In this document: in pieces, positions 46,924-57,400 of the stretch | Layout of the letters: every line of letters starts with the position of its first letter | How positions within the stretch are numbered: position 1 is the first letter of the stretch | Source: Wyeomyia smithii | Taxonomy: Eukaryota; Arthropoda; Insecta; Diptera; Culicidae | NCBI RefSeq assembly: GCF_029784165.1 | Contig: NC_073695.1 | Coordinates: 235,856,744-235,920,743, forward strand | Direction: 5' to 3' | Length of the DNA: 64,000 bases | Notes under the pieces: model-generated | What the model saw: only the letters and a program-made list of their open reading frames with translations | Database searches by the model: none | Told to the model about the DNA's origin: nothing | Translations under genes and position numbers: made by a program

Positions 46924-47295
46924 CTAGGGGCTAGACACTTTTATTGGCCCTGACGACTCTGTTGATATTGGTTTGGTTTTTACTTGCGAAAGTGAAGGAA
47001 GGAAATATTTTTGCTTTTGTTTTCACACACTGACAATTGCATATGAGAACTCGCGTAGGTACGAACAGCCTCAAAAATCTCTTTTACTTGTGTCAGGGCC
47101 AATTTTTATGGAAAATATTTCGAAAATATTACTCGATATCGGTAGATATATTTTGATATTTATCGTTTATCTGTGTATATAACATCAACGAGGTATGGTA
47201 TAAATAGAGGGGTGCCCAAAAATGCAACGATAAATACTTCGTAATATTGAATATTGGAAATATTTCGCAATATATCAGCAGTGTCTTACTCCAAG
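46924..47295. mobile_element. hAT-like MITE, copy 1, with nested insertion
   Basis: Starts CTAGGGGCTAGACAC and ends GTGTCTTACTCCAAG. The 8-bp flanks GTGACAGC (46916-46923) and GTGACAGT (47296-47303) differ at one base, as in an aged hAT target-site duplication. Compared with copy 2 it holds about 100-160 extra bases near 46944-47103, themselves bordered by TTGGCCCTGAC and GTCAGGGCCAA, probably a second element inside it. Confidence 0.75.
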
Positions 47296-47468
47296 GTGAC
47301 AGTTGTTATTTTCTATTTTCAACCGAGCTTTCAGTAGTGCCGTTCTCGGCAATAAATTACCGAGAACTGGCAAAAAAAAATTAAGTGTGTATGGGAAGGT
47401 TAAAACCCCTTAGAAGGTTAACCCCCCGCCAAAGCTTTATGTTTAGCATTTCTTTTGTTTGCTACCGA

Positions 47469-48481
47469 CTTTGGGCAAGACACTATTGATATATTGCGAA
47501 ATATTCCCAATATTCAATATTACAAAGTACTTATCGTTGCATTTTCGGGCACCCCTCTCTTTATTTCTTAGCTCATTAACGTTAACTTATCGTTGAAGGG
47601 TTTTTAATTGACAGATAAACGATGAAAATCAAAATATATCAACAAATATCGAGTTATAGAGCTTTCTACCAGAGATGCCAGACTTTTTTTGGCAAGTCTG
47701 TATAATCCATAAAAATGTCTGTACAAGTCTGTATACCGCTGCGAAAAAAAGTTACCGATACATTGATACCTAATTATTTGTCGACCTGTCAGATTGTTTT
47801 GTTTTATTGCTTGTTTTGATTGTTCTTTTCCGAGTCTATCATAGTTGGTCGATTAATCGATAACTATTTATCTTTTAAATCTAAGTAACACATAGAAGTA
47901 AGAGTCTTTCCCGTGATAAAAATCGTCGTTCGTCGTAATGTAGCTAAACTGATACATGATGGCAGAAGTCTCGCGGTTATAAAAATAGTACCTTCAAGGT
48001 TTGGGACATTTTAAGCAATTCTTCAACGTTGGATATTGCTCCGAATAGAACAAACGGTCTTTTCACCAATATAACCTGCATGGCAATCGATCGAGACAAT
48101 CAGCTGTTTGTTACTGGGGGCGAAATAGGCAGATTAGTGCCCACGGGGCCGATAAAAACCCCGATAGCCTGACTCGATTCCCGTTGTCATGATTTCACTC
48201 TCAAAAACGCAAGATTAATATGTTCGGCAAAGTGTTCAGTTCCTAGTTCACTTTTTCCAGTAACGGCTACAGTGACTTTTGGTTTTTGTGTTCGTTTTTT
48301 TGTGTATACTGGTAAAACCATTATGTAGAATATCAGATATCTGTGTAATATCTGTATTATACTAAATGTCTGTATAAAATCTGTAGGCTTATGCGTGTCT
48401 GTATCGCAACACAGAAAGTCTGTGTAATACAGATTTGTCTGTATATCTGGCATCTCTGCTTTCTACGCCAGATCTCACCAA
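47469..48481. mobile_element. hAT-like MITE, copy 3, inverted and split
   Basis: From CTTTGGGCAAGACAC at 47469 to 47669 the sequence is the reverse complement of copy 1 (47093-47295 region), including the CACCCCTCT and GATATATTTTGAT-type blocks. It is interrupted at 47670 by the 789-bp element below. The remnant after 48466 (GCCAGATCTCACCAA) fits the missing terminus. No target-site duplication was found for this copy. Copies 1 and 3 face each other 173 bp apart and form a large stem. Confidence 0.65.
47670..48458. mobile_element. Non-autonomous hAT element with perfect 8-bp TSD
   Basis: The ends are CAGAGATGCCAGAC and TCTGGCATCTCTG, exact inverted copies over 12 bases. The perfect 8-bp direct repeats CTTTCTAC lie at 47662-47669 and 48459-48466. 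Subterminal GTCTGTAT/ATACAGA motifs are numerous on both sides, as in hAT transposase-binding regions. The 789-bp interior lacks a transposase frame. It inserted into copy 3 of the other MITE family. Confidence 0.88.
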
Positions 48482-48788
48482 TACAAGCTTAGTCGTGTAT
48501 CCTTATAAAATCGATTTGTTTTCAACCAAAAAATCAGCTGATATTCAATTTCGAAAAATATTTCACTTATGAATCCTTGTTTATTAGTGTTACTTGTGTT
48601 GTTTTAACAAACTTTGTTTTAGTGGAAAAACAGATGAAATAGAACTAAAAATCAGCTTACAACTTGATTAAAAGTTCGGGGCAGGAGGAAATTTTTTGTT
48701 ACCACCAGCGTGTTGATTATTTGCAACCAAAAATAAAACTTGTATTAATGAAATCGACCACTAATACTAGCGCAGATAGGAAGGTCTA

Positions 48789-48930
48789 TAGACCATTTTA
48801 CGAACTGACAGCTGTCACGGACCCTGCTGATATTGATGTTGCTTTTACGTGCGTTATGTGAGCGGTTCCGAGCTTTCTTTCAAAATTTCATTTATGAATT
48901 CAGTTCAGAAACGTCTCGTAAAATGGTCTA
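48789..48930. mobile_element. MITE with TA target site (Tc1/mariner-like)
   Basis: The termini TAGACCATTTTACGA and TCGTAAAATGGTCTA are perfect 15-bp inverted repeats with TA on both sides (48787-48788 and 48931-48932). It is 142 bp with no coding capacity. The TA target fits the Tc1/mariner superfamily, but this rests on ends alone. Confidence 0.7.
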
Positions 48931-49168
48931 TATTATTGCGCACTTCCCACCAAAATAAACTGCACAGTTTGAAAGTGCAACAACAAAGAAGTGTGCATCA
49001 AAGTGCTCATTGACACTTATGAATTCGTTTTCGCGGTGGTACTATACCGTTCCCGGAGTTACAAGGTAAAAAGTGTGACACGAGTGTAGCTACACCGCAA
49101 AAACAAATTTACCATCACCCCATTTTTAAATATTGGAAATTTGAAAAAATCTTGTTTGTGGTTGCAAT

Positions 49169-49423
49169 CTAGGGGCTAGACACCTTCATTTTCATGAAAA
49201 ATATTTCTCTAATATTACACGATATTACACGATATTCGTTGATATATTTTGATATTTATCGTTTATCTGTCAATTGACATTCTCCAACGATAATGTAACG
49301 CTTGATGTAACGGCAATGGGCTATGATATAGATAGAGGGGTGCCCGAAAATGGAACGGTAAATACTTTTTAATATTGTATATTGGGAATATTTCCCAATA
49401 TATCAATAGTGTCTCACCCCTAG
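49169..49423. mobile_element. hAT-like MITE, copy 2, intact with 8-bp TSD
   Basis: 255 bp starting CTAGGGGCTAGACAC and ending GTGTCTCACCCCTAG. The perfect 8-bp direct repeats GTTGCAAT lie at 49161-49168 and 49424-49431. The interior shares GATATATTTTGATATTTATC and AGAGGGGTGCCCGAAAATG blocks with copies 1 and 3. It is the best-preserved member in the window and defines the family. Confidence 0.88.
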
Positions 49424-49431
49424 GTTGCAAT

Positions 49432-50524
49432 ATTTTATTCATGTACGGACATCTAATAAATGTTACGCAATACGTTCACTCAATTCCACTCTTGATTGAA
49501 CACTTAAAAAAATTAGTAAGAGTTTGATTCAATCAGATTCTGAAGGAAGTATATTAGTGTTACTCAATCTTTTCTGGCAACAACAGTGCACGGATCCAAC
49601 TGTGCTTGAAGAAGTGATCAGAAAATCCCGTAGTCAAAGCAATAAGCAATATTGAAATAATTTTCGTGAAAATAAAGTGGTCTAGCTCCTGGCGTTCGAC
49701 GCTTTTTGGTGTAGCTCAGGAAGCAAGCAGTGCTAAAGTGTTGTTCTGGTTCGTGTTTAGCTACGACCATGAAAAGACACCATCTTTTCATGACCGAAAA
49801 ACAACAAGCAACATCATGGAGCTACCACAGACAAACACACGTGCCTCTTCGAACAAAAATCCTTAAAAATCTTCGTCCTTATTCGAAACGTTACACTCAT
49901 GCGACACCATGTGAGCTTATTGCCTACTGATTTATTTTCGTAAAACGGTTTTTATCTCTGCTAATGGGTGTGCACGCTGGCTTAAATTAACACAAGCGGC
50001 GGTACTGATGGTTTTTGTCTTTGATAATGAATGCGCACTCTTGCTTATAGCGAAACTAGCGGTATTATTGCCCACTAAGCAAAATTTCAAAATTATCGTT
50101 ATTTTTCTGGTCGATGAAATCGTCATCGAGTGGCACGTCTGTTTGTCAGTGGAGCTACGGTGGATTCTAAATGGAAATGGAGCCAAAAAAATGTCACAAA
50201 CAATCCAGTTCAAAAGCATAAGCGCGTATAAGGCCTGACTACGACGCAAATACAAATTGGGAATCACTTCGGAGAACAGACAAATATGTATACACCTTCC
50301 AACAGGAGTGGGCGGAATGGCTCTTTTGCAAGAGCGGCTCTGAAACACTGACTCACCGTTCCGAACCTACTTTTATGAACGGTTCATGGTTCACAATGAT
50401 TCACGGGCGTTGACAGTTCGTGTTGTCTCGGTAAACTTCGGGTTAGCGATAACCATCAGTTCAGGTGCGCTTAAAGAACCGTGGTTCCTTTTCGGAGCCG
50501 TTCGTTCTTTCGTTTTTTTTCTAA
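49432..50524. other. Intergenic, no gene recognised
   Basis: About 1.1 kb with only short frames (up to 138 residues at 49932-50348, minus) that show no domain. It may hold older TE remnants. Confidence 0.4.
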
Positions 50525-50666
50525 GGCTGTTTACATACTGGCGCGTTCTGCGTTGCGGAGACGGTTCGCCTTGCCGTGGGTTATTGTACAGCTCTAGCGC
50601 TGTACATTAACACACGACAAGGCGAACCGTCTCCGCAACGCAGAACGCGCCAGTATGTAAACGGCC
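50525..50666. mobile_element. Harbinger-like hairpin MITE
   Basis: 142 bp that folds almost entirely on itself. GGCTGTTTACATACTGGCGC with its continuation to about 50590 is repeated inversely up to GCGCCAGTATGTAAACGGCC, with only a few mismatches and a short AGCGCT centre. TAA flanks both sides (50522-50524, 50667-50669), a 3-bp TAA/TTA target duplication typical of PIF/Harbinger. It is GC-rich compared with its surroundings and lies about 800 bp before the SH3BP5 start codon. Confidence 0.85.
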
Positions 50667-50739
50667 TAAGAACCGGTTCATATGAACGGCACATGAGACG
50701 TTCGGCCATCCCTACCTTCTAATATATTATCTTGACCAA

Positions 50740-51464
50740 CGCCAACAACTTTTCATCGTCGTTTGACGGATTTGACGCATTCTGCTCTTTTTTCCAAATG
50801 CTTCGCTTCGCGTTTATAACCAGCTGTCATTCGCTTGCACTCGAGAAGTTATTTTCATCCGCGACGGACGTATAATTTTATTTCTGCGAGAAATTTCGTT
50901 GCATCGCAGCAGTGGCATTTCGGATATAAATTAGCCTACAAATTGCCCTCCGTGGCGTCGCTTTTTCCGCTGTTATGGGAAAACGGACCCTTACATTGAA
51001 CTGGCGGAAATCGGATCCCTGCTTCGTGAAATCGCGACGCGCGTGAGGTGTAAAATTTTGTATTCGATCGGTGGAGGCAAGCAGCATTCGTCATCGTTTG
51101 TGCTACTGGAGGAAAAGTTCCTTGTACCATACACAGGGGTGGGAAGTTTTTTCTGCAATAAATTTACTTCCTAGTTCATGTGCAAATGTGGTGTAAACAG
51201 GCAGCGTATGTGAGGAAAATAACCTAAAGCTAATTCATAGTGGTCGTGCTAGTTTGGCTGGATAAATTAAGGAAAATTGTACCTTAAACAAAGGGAAAGT
51301 ACACTGGTGGTCTTCATCTGTGGTGTGTGAAAAGCACTAGATTGTGATGCTGTTGCAGCTAAAAATAGGCATCTGATCTACGTCGTTTCGAATGTAAATC
51401 TTGTTGGATCTTATTGGCGTGCAAAGTCTTTTGTTGGAAAGTTCGGCTGAATTTCCTCGTAACA
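50740..51464 (+). promoter_or_regulatory. Probable promoter and 5' UTR of SH3BP5
   Basis: GC and CpG content rise from about 50740 (GTCGTTTGACGG..., CGCGACGGACG) and fall toward the start codon at 51465. No long frame leads into the ATG, so this is read as promoter plus leader. The transcription start was not located. Confidence 0.45.
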
Positions 51465-54400
51465 ATGGAAAGTTCAACGAAGGAGACAGAAGTGGACGAC
51501 AATCCCGATCTGGATCCCAGAATCCAGGTAGGTTTTGGTGTTTTATTTGATAAGTGGGTTGGTTCTATTTTCGGATACGGCAAGTACCATTTTTTGTTTG
51601 GTATGAATTACAAATTCTTCTAAATTGTACTTTGTAATTACGATTCACATACAATTTTTGGCAGTGTGAGATTGAAACTTATGTACAGATGCATCGCGCA
51701 GAGTTAAAGCAAATTCTCTTGAGCTAATATAGTCGGTAATAAAGACACAAACAATTTGCATTCCTTATGTTATTCCGCGAGCAAGGCTTGTCTTATATAT
51801 CACTCGAAGCTTAATTTTATTTCTTCAATGGAAAAAACGTTTGCATGCATGCGAGACAATCCAATTACATTTATTATTCCAATGATAGGTACAAACCAGA
51901 ATACATCACAATGTGATGCCGAGTGTGCTACGCACAGCATCTATCTGCTGAGACGCAATAATCTGATGAATGAAAAGTTCAGAGCAGTGATCAATCATAA
52001 TCTGCTGACCTGTTCAACTGTATTGGTATGAGTAGGATTTAGCTAATGGTGTTGATACAGTGATCCTGTATCTTTTTGTGTGCTTGCGTACTGTGCGCTG
52101 TTTAACAAATAAAGATAGCCGCAAGATCTTAAGGTTGTTCTCAGCTATGGTCTTTGAAGTTTGTTTAGCTGTATGCTCTCCAAACCGGTTTGTTCTTTTA
52201 GTTTCGCCAAAGGTAGGTCTCCTCGACTGACCGGGTCGTGCCTACGATGATATTTTCACTTGATAGATGTGTATGTGTAAGCATTTCTTCGTGACTTTGT
52301 TTTTGCCTATGCTTCTAGATATGCTCGGTCAAAGAGTTCAAAGGGGCTGATTTATTGTAAGGGAATAACGGTACGGCTATCTGAGCACAAGAATTTACCT
52401 TTTCCGGTGTATGATGTTCAGCATTTACCATGTAAAATCAAATTAACAAATATTTCTGATACAATCAACAAACCTACACGTGATACGTCTGCATTCAATG
52501 GTTGAAGGACAAACTTATTTTTGACACAGTCGTGCCTACACGAAGTGGAATGGCCCAGAGTCAATTAGTGCCGTGCAATGCTAGTGCTTATTGGAATAAC
52601 CATCAGTTTGCTGTCGCTCTAAGATGAGGCAACCAACGGCGCATGCACTTCGCATCCGAGCGATGATTGACGTTGTATGTCGTGATAAGGTGGCAGTCGC
52701 TAGTTTGTTCTTGTACATTTATCTCCGCAGGTGATTAGTCCGAAACTCGATATTTGTTGAGTTTGCTCTTTCAACAATCCTCGAGCAAATGGTGATTGGT
52801 TAGATCAGTGTAACAAGAATATTTTGTCGTTGTATGGAATGTCGGATGACCGTGGGTTTTTCCTTCCATTGAATACAGTGGACTCTTCGACCAAATGAGG
52901 AAGTATCAATAACACCGCGCTATGTGTAATGGCATTCCATAAGCGGTAGGGAAATATGTACAGTAGCTCGCCAATATTTGAACCTGAAGGAGTTTGTGTT
53001 CAATGCGATAGACGATACGTATCTGGTAGCATGTCTCATATCAGACATCGTAATTGAGTGGCCACTGTTGATGTCGAACAATCGTTAATATATGTGTGCC
53101 TTTTGGCTGAATTGCTAAAACGGCCTTCGGTTGGTCAACTTTGCGCGTCATTGTCCAGTTTCGGGAATGCAGGAATATTTATTACGATAACTATTTTTTC
53201 AATAACTGAAACGGTAATGGAATAATAATACATACAAACATCGATATAACGTACATATAAAAAAAATATTTTCGGAATCAGAAAGATGAGAAACCCCTAT
53301 GACATCTAGTAGGATGTGTAACAGTCCCTAATAGATAGAATAGAGTCTGATGAATGGGGAATCAGAAATCGGAATGTACGTTATATCAAAGCTTATCTGT
53401 ATTAACAACGACAATCAAACTATTAGTTGCACTTTCTACGATCATTCGAATTTCTGTGTTGCTAACACACCTTAGATAAGAAGGCATGCACTTTTTCCTG
53501 TTTTTTTTTCCATAAGCCTACAAATTTATCTTATCGATATTTTTTCGCGAGCTCTATTTGGATCATTTCTTACTTCTTCTCCTTCTTCTTCACCAATATG
53601 ACTCATTGCGCGAGCCAGTATCTCTTACGTACGTACGTTTGTTGGCTGATATTGCTGCGCCAACAGAGCGCTCTGAACGTTCGGTGATAATGGATTCTCT
53701 GTCGTTCGACAGTGTGATGGTGAGGTAACTGCGGAAAAGTTTCGTACGGCAAATAATAAAGTCAGCTTAAGCATCGTTTCGAACGGATGTTACCTCCAGG
53801 CGTTGTTTAGTGTTTTTCTATGTTGTTGAGGAGTGGCAGAACGTTGTGTTTATCTCTTAATTGCGTCATTTAAATTGAAGAAAGACCAAACACAAAACAG
53901 AATATAAATTTCTTTCCATTTCAAATTGAGTCATGGATTTGGCATTAACGGTGACGGCCGGGAGCGTACTGATAGAGGAATTTAAGTCAGTTTGTGAGCA
54001 GTGGTATAAGCTCAATTCTGGTTCCGTCAGAGTATGGAACAAACCTTTTCCTAGGGCACCGTACATAAACTACCGGATGCTGCTGCTGACGTGGAGAAAA
54101 GATTGTTTGCTGGAAAAATATCGCACCATGCCAGGCGGTACTCATCTGGTTAGTACATATTTGATTCGATGTGGCGCTACATGGAAACGGAAAGGGTACT
54201 TTCACAGTTAAATTTAATGCAATGGAAAGTTTGTCGTTTGATGAACAATATGCCAACAAGTACCCTTGTCGTGACTTTGATCATTATGCCTGCTGCAAGA
54301 GGCTTCGTGCCGCATGTGTACTTATTTAGATTATTTAGCTAGCAAACACCTAATTTAAATAGCATTCCAACATGCGCATAATCGCGTGATATTCTTTTGA

Positions 54401-57400
54401 TACGGGCGGAAGGAATTGGAACAGGACGTCTAACCGGAAAATGTTATCGTAAAAAATTGATGTTTGTTCTGATTAGTTTCTTGCAACATTCAGGTAAAGC
54501 ATAGTTTGACAACGATGATTGAGTCCCAATCAAATAACATATAGGGTGCCTAAACACTACCGAAAACGTTTGATACCCTTACTATGCCTACAAGACGAGT
54601 TAGCGAGAGTTCTTACTCTAGGTATACATTCACAACTACGCATGGAGTCAATTGTCTGTCAGTTGTGTTTTGTTTTTGATGCGCGATAAAGCGATTTCTG
54701 GAAGTCGCAGTAAAGCGGGGTTTGACTTGTGACCACCCTAGAACAATATTCAAACGTCTGAAATCGTGTGGGGTTAAGCGACATTTCGTTTGAAAAACTT
54801 CTAAAAGGTACGAGAAGGCATCCTCTTTGGAGAATCGTAGAAGATCCGGTCGACCACGATCTACAAGGACTGTCTGCAATATTTTGGCAACTGACCTTGA
54901 ATGCAAGATAAGAAGCGTAAAGTTCCGAATTCTCTCAGAAAAAGAGGCTCCAAAAGAGAAAAATGATACTTTCACGGACACTGCTCACAAGTTTTTTTTT
55001 CTCATGAAAAACTATTTGTCGAGCAGCCACACAGTACATAAAATGATCGATTGTTTCAGCAGAGGCGTCTCGTCCACCTGTTCAACCTGTTCATAGGACA
55101 GGTAGACAATCTCAGAAAAAAGTGATTTTTTCACATTTGTAGAGTGGATGAAAAATCATCGGAGTAATTTATTTGTAATTTCGATGTTATCCCGAACATC
55201 CTTATTTTATTTTCTAGATAGTGGAAATGTATGCACCGTGAAGAATGTAACCTGATGGGCTACATTTCAGACTACGCCATACAACTCACACGCAACGCAA
55301 CCCACACGCAATAATGACTACCGTTTGTTCAGACCTTTCACCTGAACTAACCGTCGTTCAACACTTCTCTGCACCTTCAAGTGCGGCAGGGTAGACGCAG
55401 TCATTTATGCTCACCACTACTAATGCGACGCCTCGCGTAAAAATGACATTTTTGGTTCAAGCTTTCTGCTGAACAAAACCGATGTCAGCGAGAGAAAACA
55501 TTCATTACACACCACCTCTCTTTAGTGTCTGGTAATCTGTTCCGTTATGCCTTTCTGTTTCTTCTCTCGACGTCATTAAAATTTGAAAGAGACCACGTGG
55601 CCGCGAGAGTTCGCAGATCCATCTTCAGAGCTTTCGTAGTGAAAATGAAAAACGAGCAAATTCATTCATTATTTCTGTCAATGTGGTGGAATTCTTCCGT
55701 CGATGTATAGTTTCATTCAAACCTCTACACCCATTTTGTTCATTCGAAAACTTGAACGTTTGTCTTCCTACGCGCTGCTTTCTTTTTAGTTTAAAATTTC
55801 AACATCGTCAAAAGAAACGCTTTAGCATTGAACAAAGATAGGTTTTTTACTCATGCGAAAATCATCATGCGAATTATCGATGGAAAAAAACCTGAATGAT
55901 ACTGACATTGCATATCACAACGCCATCCGTCGAGCGAACTTTTCTAGTTCCTCGACGGATCCAGAGTTATTTACGACTAAAACCGATCATTGAGAATCAT
56001 GATGTGATAAATGTGGATAAAGATTTCCTCTATGAAATGATGCAGATATCATTATTATACGAGAAAATTATCGGAAAACTCGCGGTTATAATAGACCGTA
56101 GAATTTCTTTGCCATATAGATAAATGTAGAGATAAAAATTTTCGAAACTGTTATCACGATACTGTTGTTTTAGTGTTGCAAATGTTGATTGAACAGCTAG
56201 CCCACTTGGTCACGCGTCGCCTCTGTGTTTCAGAGTTCCAAAGGAGTGTTCCTCGATTCCAGAGTGCAACGTCAGGAATGGGTTCGGGGACAGTTTGCAG
56301 GTGAAGTAAGTTTCCACTGGTTTTCATCGTTCATTCAATGATAGAGGTTCAAGCCATCAAGGGTGATTTCCAGCGTCGAAAGCAGTTCAGAAAGCGATTC
56401 AGAGAACGTCCAAAACCGTCATCAAAGCTGGAAGAGGAGCGCAGAAGACCAGGAGGGTTATTGTGCTAGTGCAAAGCAAAGCCATCAAAACACCGGTCAC
56501 GCCGATTCTCTACCAAAAGCGTAACAGCATCGGTTAACAGTGTTCGAGTGTAAGCGTCGTTTTGAGTGGGTCAAAATCAATAGCACTCCCGTACGACTAC
56601 AGATTGATACTGTTTCGGATATAACCACTGTGTCCGAGTAAGTGTGGGACCGGGAGTACTGGATCTTAAGTGTGATTTTGTAAGCGACGTCGAAATCAAT
56701 GGCACGAGCCACAGCGGCCGAACTTTCGTCCAACCATCCTCTGAATTTCCTCAGCATCGATCTCATCGAAAAGTTGCAGCTCAGGTGGAACCAGAATAGG
56801 ATGTCATTGTCAAGTAAGGCTTCCCTGCAGAAGACGTATCCGCAAGTGTTCAGCAACACACTGGGGCTTTGCTCCAGAACAAAAGTCCAGCTGTCGCTAA
56901 AAGAGTCGTGCAAGCTCGTTTTTTGTCCAAAGAGACCGGTTTCGTACGTTATGCTGCCAACAAACGACGTAAAACTCGCCCGAGTGTTAGCAGATCATTT
57001 CACCAGTTGATTCTTCCAAGTGGGCGTGCATAAGGCGAGTGGTAGCGTCCGCATCTGTGGGGGTTATTCGACTGGATTCAATGACCGGCTCCAGTCACAT
57101 CCGCTACCGTAAGATGTTCATTTGATAAGCAGATAAGCGTAAGATGAAGCATTTCGTTCAGTCAGATTGATTTATCACCTGCCGACATCTGCTCACCATT
57201 AACACATGGACACAATGCTGGCATATATTCCGTACTTTGCAGGCTACCTGAACAATGTGGTTTTGGGGAGCAAGGATGCCGCCAAATGTCAGCGCAACTC
57301 ACATGCAGTGCTACAGCGGCTCGAAGAATTGGGATTCACAATTTCGCCGGAGAAATGTTCGTTCGGACAACAGTAAATCCGATATCTGGATCATCTCTTG

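Noticed and set aside
53933..54211. 92-residue frame as an alternative first exon of SH3BP5
   Set aside because: No donor in phase, no similarity to SH3BP5 N-termini.
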